Source: Nocardioides cavernae (GTDB taxonomy: Bacteria; Actinomycetota; Actinomycetes; Propionibacteriales; Nocardioidaceae). From it: 64,000 nt of DNA. The position numbers were made by a program, and so were the translations under genes. The stretch is from contig NZ_JACCBW010000002.1 in assembly GCF_013410035.1 (NCBI RefSeq), forward strand, positions 1 through 64,000, in the 5' to 3' direction. The notes below the pieces were generated by a model, which did no database searches, was not told the DNA's origin, and worked only from the letters and a program-made list of their open reading frames with translations. This document shows positions 31,926 to 41,172 of this stretch, one piece after another (within the stretch, counting starts at the first letter, position 1; every line of letters starts with the position of its first letter).

Positions 31926-33449
31926 TCACCACGCGGCGGGCTGGTAGTCCTTCAGGAAGCAGCCGTGGAGGTCCTCGCCCTGCTCTCCGCGCACGATCGG
32001 GTCGTAGACCCGGGCGGCGCCGTCGACGAGGTCGAGCGGTGCGTGCCAGCCCTCGGCGGCGATCCGCAGCTTCTCGTGGTGGGGGCGCTCGTCGGTGATC
32101 CAGCCGGTGTCGACGGCCGTCATCAGGATGCGGTCGGTCTCGAACAGCTCGCCGGACGACGTCCGGGTCATCATGTTGAGCGCGGCCTTCGCCATGTTGG
32201 TGTGCGGGTGGCCGGAGCCCTTGTAGCGGCGTCCCCCGAACTGGCCCTCCATGGCCGAGACGTTGACGACGTACGCCCGGCGCGCCCCGCCCTGCACGGC
32301 CGCGCGCAGCGACGGGCGGAGGCGGGAGTTGATGAGGAACGGCGCGATCGAGTTGCAGAACTGCACCTCGAGGAGCTCCAGCGGATCGACCTCGTCGAGC
32401 ACCTGCGTCCAGGAGTTGTTGTCCTGGATGTCGGGGATGAGGCCGCCGGCGTCGATCGCCGTCCCCGCCAGGTGCGCGTCCAGCGACGCGCTGCCCGCCT
32501 TGAGGGCGAGGGCGGTCAGCGAGGCGGCGTTGTGCGCCTCGAGCGCGTGCTCGGGGGTCTCGCCGTCGTGGTGGGCGACCGCGGTGGCCGACAGGGCGCC
32601 GGCGATCGCGGCGGGGTGGGCCTCGGAGATCCGGTCGAAGGTGACCATCTCCGGCAGCGCGTCCACGCCGAGCGACTCGGCGGTCGGCAGCGGGGCGTTC
32701 TCGCCGTCGATGAGGTGGGAGTACGCCCCCGGCAGGCGGCGTACGGTCTGGCAGGCGTTGTTGATGATGATGTCGAGCGGCCCGTCGGCGGCGACGTCGT
32801 CGGTGAGCGAGATGACCTGCGTGGGGTCGCGCAGGTCGATGCCCACGACCTTGAGGCGGTGCAGCCAGTCGGACGAGTCCTCCATCGCGGCGAAGCGGCG
32901 CACCGCGTCCTTGGGGAAGCGCGTGGTGATCGTCGTGTGGGCGCCGTCGCGGAGCAGCCGCAGCGCGATGTACATCCCGATCTTCGCCCGCCCGCCGGTG
33001 AGCAGCGCCCGCTTGCCGGTGAGGTCGGTGCGCTGGTCGCGCTTGGCGTGGCTCATCGCCGCGCAGGTCGGGCAGAGCCAGTGGTAGAACGCGTCGACCA
33101 GGGTGAAGTCCTGCTTGCAGATGTAGCAGCCGCGGGGGGTGATCAGCTCGCCGGCGAAGGCGCCCATCGTGGTCGAGACGAGCGGGATGCCGGCGGTCTC
33201 GTCGTCGATGCGCATCGGCGACCCGGTGGCGGTCCGCGCGATGATGTCGAGGTCGTGGCGCAGGCGCTCCTGCCGGATCTCGGCGCGGCGCTGCTTCTTG
33301 ATGAGCTTGTACATCGACGACGCGGCACGCTTCATCGTGCGTACGTCGTCGTGGTCGGGCGGGAGCGCGGCCACCTCGCCCAGCACCTCGAGGGCGATGG
33401 CGAGCCGGTCGGGGTCGATGCCCTCCGTCGGGGTGTGCTGCTCGGTCAC
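31926..33449 (-). CDS. Short-chain dehydrogenase-like protein with zinc ribbon
   Basis: Protein of 507 aa. Residues 1-95 are helical, 100-135 hold a CxxC...CxxC zinc ribbon (CYIC at 108-111, CPTC at 126-129), then an SDR Rossmann fold begins with ALLTGGRAKIGMYIALRLL. The NNAG-like IINNACQT motif is present. In the active-site region VNVSAMEGQF has the Ser, but the YxxxK motif is HTNMAK, so the catalytic Tyr is missing (Thr in its place). Oxidoreductase activity is therefore doubtful. GTG 33449 is taken as start; the longer frame upstream is poor. The function is unknown; zinc-ribbon SDRs of this type are found in plants and bacteria. Confidence 0.8.
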   Translation of the reverse strand: MTEQHTPTEGIDPDRLAIALEVLGEVAALPPDHDDVRTMKRAASSMYKLIKKQRRAEIRQERLRHDLDIIARTATGSPMRIDDETAGIPLVSTTMGAFAGELITPRGCYICKQDFTLVDAFYHWLCPTCAAMSHAKRDQRTDLTGKRALLTGGRAKIGMYIALRLLRDGAHTTITTRFPKDAVRRFAAMEDSSDWLHRLKVVGIDLRDPTQVISLTDDVAADGPLDIIINNACQTVRRLPGAYSHLIDGENAPLPTAESLGVDALPEMVTFDRISEAHPAAIAGALSATAVAHHDGETPEHALEAHNAASLTALALKAGSASLDAHLAGTAIDAGGLIPDIQDNNSWTQVLDEVDPLELLEVQFCNSIAPFLINSRLRPSLRAAVQGGARRAYVVNVSAMEGQFGGRRYKGSGHPHTNMAKAALNMMTRTSSGELFETDRILMTAVDTGWITDERPHHEKLRIAAEGWHAPLDLVDGAARVYDPIVRGEQGEDLHGCFLKDYQPAAW

Positions 33450-33489
33450 CGGGAGAGGGTAGGTCGTCCGCTGCGGGCGGCGTGAACCG

Positions 33490-34140
33490 TCACCGCTCCC
33501 GCGAGGGGGACCCGCTGATCCGGACACGGTCGGCACGCATGCCGTGCTCGACGCCCCACAGCACGGCCTTGGACCGCGAGTCCACGTCGATCTTGCGGTA
33601 GGCGGAGCGGATGTAGGACTTGATCGAGTTGAGCGAGAGCAGGGTCCGCTCGGCGATCTCCTGGTTGCTGAGCCCCATCGTGATCAGCGACAGCACCTCC
33701 GCCTCGCGAGCCGTCAGGCCCTCCTCACGCCCCGGCCAGTCGCCGCCGACGAGCGACGAGCGTCCCCGCGAGGGGGACACCACCAGCTGGCCGGCGGCGA
33801 TCGCGGCGAGAGCGTCGACCAGCCGGGCGGCGGGCAGGCTCTTGGAGAGGTAGCCGCGCACGCCCTGGCTGAGGGTGTCGCGCGTCAGCCACGGCTGGAA
33901 GTTCCACGTGTAGACCGCGACCTTGCGGACCTGCGGGTTCTCGACGAGGTGGCGGACCGCGGGGCCGTTGCCCTGGCCCACCCCGAAGGTGTCGTAGAGC
34001 GCCACGTCGACCGGCTGGCCCACCGGCCTGCCCGCGACCAGCTCGACGACCTCGACCCGGTGACCATAGCTGCGCATCATCGCGTCGAGACCGCGGACGA
34101 CGACCTCGTCGTCGTTGACCAGCGCGACCCGGATGACCAT
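33490..34140 (-). CDS. LuxR-type regulator with atypical receiver domain
   Basis: Protein of 216 aa, paralogue of the protein at 14242-14886. The receiver-like part starts MVIRVALVNDDEVVVRGLDA and keeps an Asp at the phosphorylation position (Asp50 in VDVALYDTFG), but other receiver residues are altered (KVAVYTWNFQPWL, GYLSKSL). The LuxR helix-turn-helix is LTAREAEVLSLITMGLSNQE with SLNSIKSYIRSAYRKIDVDS. It is divergent from the ABC exporter operon, 63 bp from its first GTG, and probably controls it. No kinase is nearby. ATG 34140 is the start. Confidence 0.85.
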   Translation of the reverse strand: MVIRVALVNDDEVVVRGLDAMMRSYGHRVEVVELVAGRPVGQPVDVALYDTFGVGQGNGPAVRHLVENPQVRKVAVYTWNFQPWLTRDTLSQGVRGYLSKSLPAARLVDALAAIAAGQLVVSPSRGRSSLVGGDWPGREEGLTAREAEVLSLITMGLSNQEIAERTLLSLNSIKSYIRSAYRKIDVDSRSKAVLWGVEHGMRADRVRISGSPSRER

Positions 34141-34203
34141 GCGCTCAACGTACTGCGGTTTATGTATCTTGAACCGGTTGTCCGGGAGAGTTGGGGGGGA
34201 ATC

Positions 34204-35091
34204 GTGCGGGAGAGCACGGCCACGGTCGAGGAGACCCGCACGGGAGGCCTCGGGATCCGGTGCGAGGGTGTCGTCCACCTCTACAAGACCTTCGGCGGGC
34301 ACGACGTCGTCGCGCTGCGCGGCGTCGACCTGACCATCCGGGCCGGCGAGCGCGTCGCCTTCCTCGGGCCGAGCGGCTCCGGCAAGTCCACCCTGCTCGC
34401 GCTGCTCGGCGGGATCCAGAAGCCCAGCGCCGGCAAGATCTACCTGGGTGAGGAGGAGGTCTCCCGGATGGGCGAGCGCTACCTCGCCCGGATCCGCTCC
34501 CGCCAGGTCTCCACGATGCTCCAGGGCGCGACGCGCAACCTGCTGCCGTACGCCACCGCGCGGCAGAACATCGCCTTCGCCCGCCTCTCGCTCCCGGGGA
34601 GGGCGCGCGACGACGCGCTCGCCGACACCGAGCTGCTCGACCGCGTCGGCCTCGTCGACCAGGCCGACCAGGTCGTGTCCACGATGTCCGGCGGCCAGCG
34701 GCAGCGGCTCGCCCTCGCGTGCGCCGTCTCCACGGCCCCGCGGCTGCTGCTCGCGGACGAGCCGACCAGCCAGCTGAGCCACGCCGACCGCGACCACGTG
34801 CTGCACCTGATCCACTCGCTGGGCGACGACTTCGGCACCACCATCGTCGTGGTCACCCACCAGCCGGAGGTGGCCGCGACCTTCCCGCGCACCGTGACGA
34901 TGAAGGGCGGCCGGGTCGGCGCCGAGGGCCACGGCGGGTCCGAGTACGCCGTCGTGGGCGAGGACGGCGTGCTGCACCTCCCCGGCCACATCGCCGCCGA
35001 GTGGCCGCCCGGCACGCTCGTCCGGTTCGAGGACGACGAGCAGGGACGCATCATCGTCACCCGCGCGAGCAGCGAGGGGAACGCACAGTGA
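34204..35091 (+). CDS. ABC exporter ATP-binding protein
   Basis: Protein of 295 aa of the MacB/LolD group. Walker A FLGPSGSGKST (near 55-65), Q-loop region MLQGATRNLLPY, signature MSGGQRQRLALA, Walker B LLLADEPTSQL and switch His in VVTHQPE are all present. A C-terminal 60 residues after the ATPase (SEYAVVGEDGVLHLPGHIAA) look like a regulatory or membrane-contact extension. GTG 34204 follows TTGGGGGGGA. It is first of four genes joined by 4-bp overlaps. It energises the two FtsX permeases downstream. Confidence 0.92.
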   Translation: MRESTATVEETRTGGLGIRCEGVVHLYKTFGGHDVVALRGVDLTIRAGERVAFLGPSGSGKSTLLALLGGIQKPSAGKIYLGEEEVSRMGERYLARIRSRQVSTMLQGATRNLLPYATARQNIAFARLSLPGRARDDALADTELLDRVGLVDQADQVVSTMSGGQRQRLALACAVSTAPRLLLADEPTSQLSHADRDHVLHLIHSLGDDFGTTIVVVTHQPEVAATFPRTVTMKGGRVGAEGHGGSEYAVVGEDGVLHLPGHIAAEWPPGTLVRFEDDEQGRIIVTRASSEGNAQ

Positions 35092-35726
35092 CCGAGCTCA
35101 GGCTCGACGCGATCACCTACGTCAACGGGCGCACGCTGCTCGACGACGTCAGCGTCACGTTCCCGGCCGGCAAGGTGACGGCGCTGTCCGGGCCCAGCGG
35201 CTCGGGCAAGACGACCCTGCTGTCCATCGCCGGCGGGCTGCTCCAGGCCACGTCGGGCACCGCCGAGCTCGACGGCCGGCCCCTGTGGACCGGCAGCGGC
35301 GACCCGCTGCCGGAGGTGGCGTTCGTGCTGCAGGTCTACGGCCTCGTCCCGATCCTGTCGGCACGGGAGAACGTCTCCATCGCGTTGCGCGCCCGCGGGG
35401 TCGCCCCGGCCGACGCCGACGAGTCCGCGGAGGCCGCCCTCGCGCGCTTCGGCATCGCCGACCTCGGCGAGCGCCAGGTCGAGGAGCTGTCGGGCGGGCA
35501 GATGCAGCGCGTCGCCTGCGCCCGCGGGTTCGTCGTCGGGGCCGACGTCCTGCTCGCCGACGAGCCGACCTCCGAGCTCGACGAGGGCAACCGCGCGATC
35601 GTGCTCGCCGAGCTCCGCGAGGAGGCCGCCCGGGGTGCCGTGGTCGTCGTCGCGACCCACGACCCGGCCGTGGTCGACGCCTGCGACCTGCACATCGCGC
35701 TCGACGAGGGCCGGGTCGTGCAGTGA
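35088..35726 (+). CDS. ABC exporter ATP-binding protein, second
   Basis: Protein of 212 aa with Walker A SGPSGSGKTT, signature LSGGQMQRVACA and Walker B VLLADEPTSEL, MacB/LolD type and the normal size of the family. Start GTG 35088 overlaps the first ATPase by 4 bp and the next permease overlaps it by 4 bp. Two different ATPases for two permeases suggest that the complex is either a heterodimeric ABC pair or two linked exporters. Confidence 0.92.
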   Translation: MTELRLDAITYVNGRTLLDDVSVTFPAGKVTALSGPSGSGKTTLLSIAGGLLQATSGTAELDGRPLWTGSGDPLPEVAFVLQVYGLVPILSARENVSIALRARGVAPADADESAEAALARFGIADLGERQVEELSGGQMQRVACARGFVVGADVLLADEPTSELDEGNRAIVLAELREEAARGAVVVVATHDPAVVDACDLHIALDEGRVVQ

Positions 35727-38080
35727 GCCGAGTCCTCCGGGGTGCCTGGAGCCGCCGGGGTGGGCTCGGGACGCTCGTCGCGATGACCGCCGTCGTGGTC
35801 GGCGGCTCCGTCACCGTCCTCCAGTTCGCGGAGACGGCCGGCACCTCCCGCTGGCTCACCGCACCACTCCTCCTCATCGGGGCCGTCGCGGTCCCGAGCA
35901 TCGGCGCCGAGCTCGCCGCCGCCCGTCGCGAGGAGATCGGCCTGGCCCGGCTGCGGGGCATCCACGGGCCGCGGCTGTGGCGGCTCCTGCTCACCGAGCC
36001 GTTCCTCGCGATCGTCGCCGGCACCGCCGTCGGCCTCGCGATCGGCGCCGCGGGCACCGTCGTCACGACGGGTCGCTGGCTCGACGACGCCGCGCCCGCC
36101 CTCGGCCGTCCGGCCCTCCTGGCCGCCGTCGCGATCGCGGCCGCCGGGCTGCTGATCGTCGGCACGTCCGCGGCCGCCGCGCTGCGCGAGCCGCTGGCCG
36201 TGCAGGTCGCAGCCCGCCGGCGCCCGCGCCGCGCGACGACGCTGGCGATCTTCCTGAGCCTCCTCGTCCTCGTCGGAGCCGGCGTCGCGGCGTACCGCAG
36301 CCGCTCCTCCGACGGCGAGCCGGACCTGCTCGTGCTGCTCGGCCCCGCGCTCGTCGGCCTCGCCCTCGGCCAGGTCGCGATCTGGCTCGTACGCCTCGCC
36401 GCGCGCGGGCTGACCCCGGTGACCGAGCGGCGTGGGCTGGGTGCGTTCCTGGCGGCGCGACGCCTCGCCCGCGCGGACGACCTGGTCACGCCCGTGCGCC
36501 TCGTCGTCGCGGCCGCCGTCGTCGGGTCGCTGGCGCTGAGCGGAGCGGTCGCCGTCAGCACGTGGACCGACGAGCAGGCCGCCGTCGAGGTCCCGGGCGC
36601 GCGCACCATCGTCGCCACCCCCCTCGGCGCGATGGGCGCGGTCGACCTCACCGAGCGGGTCGACCCGGAGGGCGAGCACCTCATCACCACGGCCATCGTG
36701 CGCAACGAGACCCGCCTGGCCGAGCGCCGTGCCTACGTCGACGCAGCCCGGTGGGCCGCCGTCGTGGGCGACTTCTACGACGGCACGCCCGCGCGCGCCG
36801 CGTCCGACGCGGTCCCCGGGCTCGACACCGGGCTCGCGCCGGTGCAGGTCGCCGGCGACCGCCTGGCCGTGACGCTCTCCGGCATCCGGGTGCCGCGGGA
36901 GCGCTCCTTCCGGGGGCCGGACGGCGGGGACGTCCTGGTCGGCGGGGGCCGGGCGGTGATCACGCTCGACTACGTGACGTCCGCCAACAACTCCGGCGCG
37001 GTGAGCGCCACGATCGACGTCCCCACGGACGGGACCCCCGTCAGCCGATCGGTCCGCGTGCGCGACTGCGCCGACGGCTGCGTCGTCACCGGGATGACCG
37101 TCGACCGCGACAGCCGCGGCCTCATCGACGGCAGCGACTTCGTGATCCTCGTCCGCGAGCTCGGGCTCGGCGACGCCGACCTGCTCGCCCAGTCCTGGGC
37201 ACCCGACCAGGGATCGATCCGGTCGGCGGTCAACAACAACTTCTTCCGCAACTACCAGCTGCCGGAGAAGATCGTGGTCAACCGGGCCGACGGCCTCCAG
37301 GTCGCGATGCTGCCCGGCGCCCCGCTCGACCTCGACATCGACCTCGGCGGGTCCGAGGTGCCGGTGATCGCCGCCGACGAGGACGCGCCGCAGGCCCTCG
37401 ACCTCGGCGGCGACGACCGCACGACCGACGTGGTCGGCGTGACCCGGTCGATGCCGCTGCTCGGCACGATCGGCACCCTCGCCGACATCCGCACCGCCGC
37501 CGTCGGGTCCGGCCCGACCGTCCCGTCCGCCGAGGTCCAGGTCGTCGCCCGCGCCGGCACGCCCCGGTCGGTGCTCGACGAGGTCGCCGCCGCCACCGAT
37601 GCCCGTTGGCAGTCGCGCACGAGCGTCCAGGAGTCGCTCGGGGACCGCTTCGGCGGCGCCCAGGCGGCGGCGTACGCCCTGACCGCCCTCGCCTGCGCGC
37701 TCGTGGCGCTGATCGCGCTCGGTGCCGGGGTGGCCCGCCACCTGCGCGACTACCGCCGCGACGTGGCGTCGCTGCGCGTCGTCGGCATCTCCGCCGGGAC
37801 CGCGCGCCGGGCCGGGCGCGCCGAGCTGTTGAGCCTGACGGTGCTGGTGCTCGTCACGGTCGTCGCCGGCGGCTGGCTCGCCGTACGCCTCCTGCTCGCC
37901 GGGCTGCCCCTGCTCTCGATCCCGGTGGCCGGGCTCGCGCTCGACACCGCGCCGCACCTCGTCCCGCTCGCCGTCCCGGCCCTCCTCGCCGCGGCGGCGG
38001 TCGTCCTGGTGGGCGGCCGGGCGCGCAACGTGCGCGCGTCGACGACCCGACCCAGCCTGCTGCGGGAGGAGGACCGATGA
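35723..38080 (+). CDS. Large FtsX-like ABC permease
   Basis: Protein of 785 aa. Four hydrophobic segments in residues 15-200 (MTAVVVGGSVTVLQF; LTAPLLLIGAVAVP) with the FtsX helical motif RREEIGLARLRGIHGPRLWR, then two more near 190-270. A large extracytoplasmic domain of about 350 residues follows (VDLTERVDPEGEHLITTAIV), and the C-terminal FtsX domain (ALTALACALVALIALGAGV; RRDVASLRVVGISAGTARRA) ends with more membrane helices. Such permeases act as mechanotransmitting exporters of lipids, peptides or toxins. Substrate is unknown. Overlaps both neighbours by 4 bp. Confidence 0.88.
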   Translation: MSRVLRGAWSRRGGLGTLVAMTAVVVGGSVTVLQFAETAGTSRWLTAPLLLIGAVAVPSIGAELAAARREEIGLARLRGIHGPRLWRLLLTEPFLAIVAGTAVGLAIGAAGTVVTTGRWLDDAAPALGRPALLAAVAIAAAGLLIVGTSAAAALREPLAVQVAARRRPRRATTLAIFLSLLVLVGAGVAAYRSRSSDGEPDLLVLLGPALVGLALGQVAIWLVRLAARGLTPVTERRGLGAFLAARRLARADDLVTPVRLVVAAAVVGSLALSGAVAVSTWTDEQAAVEVPGARTIVATPLGAMGAVDLTERVDPEGEHLITTAIVRNETRLAERRAYVDAARWAAVVGDFYDGTPARAASDAVPGLDTGLAPVQVAGDRLAVTLSGIRVPRERSFRGPDGGDVLVGGGRAVITLDYVTSANNSGAVSATIDVPTDGTPVSRSVRVRDCADGCVVTGMTVDRDSRGLIDGSDFVILVRELGLGDADLLAQSWAPDQGSIRSAVNNNFFRNYQLPEKIVVNRADGLQVAMLPGAPLDLDIDLGGSEVPVIAADEDAPQALDLGGDDRTTDVVGVTRSMPLLGTIGTLADIRTAAVGSGPTVPSAEVQVVARAGTPRSVLDEVAAATDARWQSRTSVQESLGDRFGGAQAAAYALTALACALVALIALGAGVARHLRDYRRDVASLRVVGISAGTARRAGRAELLSLTVLVLVTVVAGGWLAVRLLLAGLPLLSIPVAGLALDTAPHLVPLAVPALLAAAAVVLVGGRARNVRASTTRPSLLREEDR

Positions 38081-41000
38081 CCGCCAGGTTCGGGATGCTC
38101 GGCGCCATCCTGCGCGGCCTGCGGGCGCGGGCCCTGCTCAGCGCGGGCTCCGTGCTCCTCACCGCCCTCGCGGTCGCCTCCGCGGTGCTGGGACCGATCT
38201 TCGCCGAGGCGGTCACCAACTCCTACGTCGTGACGCGGCTGCGCGAGGCACCCCCCGCGCTCACCGGTCTGAGCCGCGTCTTCACGCCGTCCTCCCCGGA
38301 GCCCGCGGCCGACGCCGTGCGCGACGCCGTCGCCGCCACCGAGTCCCTCGACGAGGGGCCGTGGGGGACCACCGTCCCGATCGTGCAGTCCGAGCGGCTG
38401 ATGGCCCTGCGCGGCGCGGTCGAGTTCTGGTCGCGCGCCGACGCGTGCGAGACCCTCGAGGTCACCGGCCGGTGCCCCGAGGCCGACGGCGAGGTGCTGC
38501 TCCTGCAGAAGGCTGCGGAGCAGAAGGGCGCCGAGGTCGGCGAGGAGCTCGACCTCATCGACTTCGAGCCCGGGGGGCTCAAGGGACTCGGGCTGCCCCG
38601 GCCCGCCCTCACGACCGTCACGGTGGTCGGCACCTACACCACGCCGACCGACGCCGCCGACTGGCTCGTCCCGAGCCGGCTGACCTCGACCAACGAGACG
38701 GTCAGCGACAAGCCCGGTGGCGGCTACACGCCGTACTCCCCGGGGCCGATCCTCACCACGCCCGGCACCGTCGAGGCGATGGGCGACTGGACCGTGCGCG
38801 TCGACACCTTCCTCGACGTGCCCGCCGACATCACCCCGGCCGAGCTCTCCGTCGCCGCCCGGTCGGCCGCCGCCATCCCCGACGACACCACGGTCGAGGT
38901 CGAGGGCGGCACCCTGCGTGACGACGGCACCAACGACCTCGCCGCGGTCGTGGACGAGACGGAGTCCCAGCAGGCCACCGCGCGCAGCTCGATCGCGCCG
39001 GCCGTGCTCTCCCTCGTGCTCGTCGCCCTCGCGCTGCTGATGCGCCTGCTGAACGCCGCCAGCGAGCTGCGGGTGCCCGAGCTGGCGCTGGCGTCGCTGC
39101 GCGGCGTCACCGCCCGGCGCCTGTGGGGCCTCGGGCTCGCCGAACCGGTCGCGCTGCTCGTCATCGCCACGCCCCTCGGGGTCGCGCTCGGCCTCGGCAG
39201 CGGCCTGGCGCTCGCGCGCGCCTGGCTGGTCCCGGGCCTGCCGCTGCCGGTGCCCGCGCTCAGCTGGCTGGCGGCCGCGGCCGTCCTCCTCGCCGCCCTG
39301 GCCGTCGCCTGCGTGGCCATCGGGCTGGTGGTGCGCGAGTCGCTGGCGTCCCAGCTCGCAGGCGTACGCCGTCCCGTCGCCGCACGACGCTGGTCGGTCG
39401 TCGCCCAGCTCACCCTCGTCGCCCTCGCGGCGACCGTGCTGCTCAGCAAGCTCTCCGACGGAGGCGGCGGGGACCCCGACGTCACCGACCTGCTCCTGCC
39501 GGTGCTCCTCGCTGTGGTCGCCGGTCTCCTCGCGACCCGGCTGACGGCCGTGCTCGCCACCTGGTGGACCCGTCGGTCGCGGGGCCGCTCGCTCAGCGGC
39601 TTCGTCTCCTCGCGCGCCATCTCGCGACGCCAGGAGGGGACGCTCGTCATCCTCCCGATCACCGCCGCGATCGCCGTCGCGGTCTTCGGTGCGGGTGTCT
39701 ACGACTCCGCCGCGACGTGGCGCACGAGCGTCGCCGCGACGGTCTCGCCGGCGCACACGACCTGGCACTCCCCGGTCAGCTACGCCGAGACGCTCGAGCT
39801 GACGCGCCGCATCGACCCGGAGGGCGAGTGGGTGATGGCCGCCGGCTCGGTCCTCAACCCCGGCGCCGCCTTCTCCGTCGTCGACGCCAGCCGGCTCGCG
39901 AGGGTCGCGACGTGGCCGCCGACGTGGAGCCCCGGGCTCGACGTCGACCAGGTCGTCGAGGAGATCGAGCCCCCCGGCGAGGTGCCGACCTTCTCCGGAC
40001 GACGCATCTCGGTGACCGTCGACAACGGCGCGCAGACCGACAAGCCGCTGGCGGTGGAGGTCCGCTTCGGCCGCCGCGACGGCATCCCGCTCAAGGTCTA
40101 CCTCGGGCCCTACGGCCCCGGGGAGTCGACCCGGTCGGCCCGGGTGCCCTGGTGCCGCGACCTGCCCTGCCCGATCGAGGGGATGACGCTCGGCGGCGGC
40201 GCCGGCACCAACATGGAGATGTCGGGCACGGCCTCCGTCGTGGCCATCGAGGCGGACGGCGAGCCGGTCGCGGGGGCCATCGACGGTGCCGACTGGGTGC
40301 CGACACCCGACCCCGCCGTCCGCACCGCGATCACCGACCTGCGGGTCTCCGGCGGCGAGCTGGTCCTCGACCTCGACACCGGCGACTCCGTCGGCATGGC
40401 GCGCCTGACCTCGGGCGGCATCGTCGAGGCGCGTCCCGCGCTGATGGGTCCGAAGGTGCAGCAGACAGCGCTCGCCAAGCTCGACGAGGGCTTCGGCCTG
40501 ATCCGGGTCGACCCCGTCGGGGAGATCGAGGGCATGCCGTTCGTCGGACCCGCCGGCCTCCTCGTCGACTACTCCTCGTTCATCACCGACCGGCCCGTCT
40601 ACAACAGCAACCTCGACACCCGGGTGCTCCAGCGCGACGGTGCACCCGCCGAGGTGACCGACGCGCTCACCGCGGCGGGCCTCACGATCGAGACCACGCT
40701 CGCGCAGGAGCGGCGCGTCCTGGACCAGAGCGCGTACGCCCTCGCCCTGCGGCTGTACGCCGTCGTCGCCGCTCTCGTGCTCGTGATGGCGCTCGCCGGG
40801 CTCTTCGTCAGCGCCGCCGTGCAGCTGCCGGCCCGGCGCCGCGACGCCGCCGCGCTGCGCGTGGTCGGCGTGCCGAGGTCCTCGGTGATGGTGGCGGTCG
40901 TGCGCGAGCTCGCGGTGGTGCTCGGCAGCGCCGCGGTCGCGGGCATCCTGGCCGGGTCGCTGGCGCAGTACGTCGTGCTCCGCACGATCACCCTGGGCTA

Positions 41001-41166
41001 CGCCGAGGGGCTGCAGACCCCGGCCCTGGTCGCCGCCATCTCTCCGTGGCGGCTGGTCGTGCTGGCACTCATCGCGGCGGCCGTGTTCGGCGCGGTCGCG
41101 CTGGCGAGCGCGACGATGACCGTGCGTGGCGCCCGCGGCGCGACCCTGCGCGAGTCGGCCAGGTAG
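38077..41166 (+). CDS. Very large FtsX-like ABC permease
   Basis: Protein of 1029 aa, paralogous to the permease before it. N-terminal FtsX-type segment (ILRGLRARALLSAGSVLLTA), a first extracytoplasmic domain of about 260 residues, a cluster of helices near 310-450 with LRVPELALASLRGVTARRLW, a second extracytoplasmic domain of roughly 300 residues, and the C-terminal FtsX domain (RRRDAAALRVVGVPRSSVMV). Two extracytoplasmic domains make it about twice the usual FtsX length. It shares motifs with the 785-aa protein (RIDPEGEWVMAAGSVLNPGA against RVDPEGEHLITTAIVRNET), so the pair arose by duplication. Confidence 0.88.
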   Translation: MTARFGMLGAILRGLRARALLSAGSVLLTALAVASAVLGPIFAEAVTNSYVVTRLREAPPALTGLSRVFTPSSPEPAADAVRDAVAATESLDEGPWGTTVPIVQSERLMALRGAVEFWSRADACETLEVTGRCPEADGEVLLLQKAAEQKGAEVGEELDLIDFEPGGLKGLGLPRPALTTVTVVGTYTTPTDAADWLVPSRLTSTNETVSDKPGGGYTPYSPGPILTTPGTVEAMGDWTVRVDTFLDVPADITPAELSVAARSAAAIPDDTTVEVEGGTLRDDGTNDLAAVVDETESQQATARSSIAPAVLSLVLVALALLMRLLNAASELRVPELALASLRGVTARRLWGLGLAEPVALLVIATPLGVALGLGSGLALARAWLVPGLPLPVPALSWLAAAAVLLAALAVACVAIGLVVRESLASQLAGVRRPVAARRWSVVAQLTLVALAATVLLSKLSDGGGGDPDVTDLLLPVLLAVVAGLLATRLTAVLATWWTRRSRGRSLSGFVSSRAISRRQEGTLVILPITAAIAVAVFGAGVYDSAATWRTSVAATVSPAHTTWHSPVSYAETLELTRRIDPEGEWVMAAGSVLNPGAAFSVVDASRLARVATWPPTWSPGLDVDQVVEEIEPPGEVPTFSGRRISVTVDNGAQTDKPLAVEVRFGRRDGIPLKVYLGPYGPGESTRSARVPWCRDLPCPIEGMTLGGGAGTNMEMSGTASVVAIEADGEPVAGAIDGADWVPTPDPAVRTAITDLRVSGGELVLDLDTGDSVGMARLTSGGIVEARPALMGPKVQQTALAKLDEGFGLIRVDPVGEIEGMPFVGPAGLLVDYSSFITDRPVYNSNLDTRVLQRDGAPAEVTDALTAAGLTIETTLAQERRVLDQSAYALALRLYAVVAALVLVMALAGLFVSAAVQLPARRRDAAALRVVGVPRSSVMVAVVRELAVVLGSAAVAGILAGSLAQYVVLRTITLGYAEGLQTPALVAAISPWRLVVLALIAAAVFGAVALASATMTVRGARGATLRESAR

Positions 41167-41172
41167 GGCCGG

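Noticed and set aside
35635..41166. An 1843-aa plus-strand frame that would fuse both FtsX permeases
   Set aside because: Its first 810 residues are Arg-rich out-of-frame shadow of the 785-aa permease; only the part from 38077 is coding.
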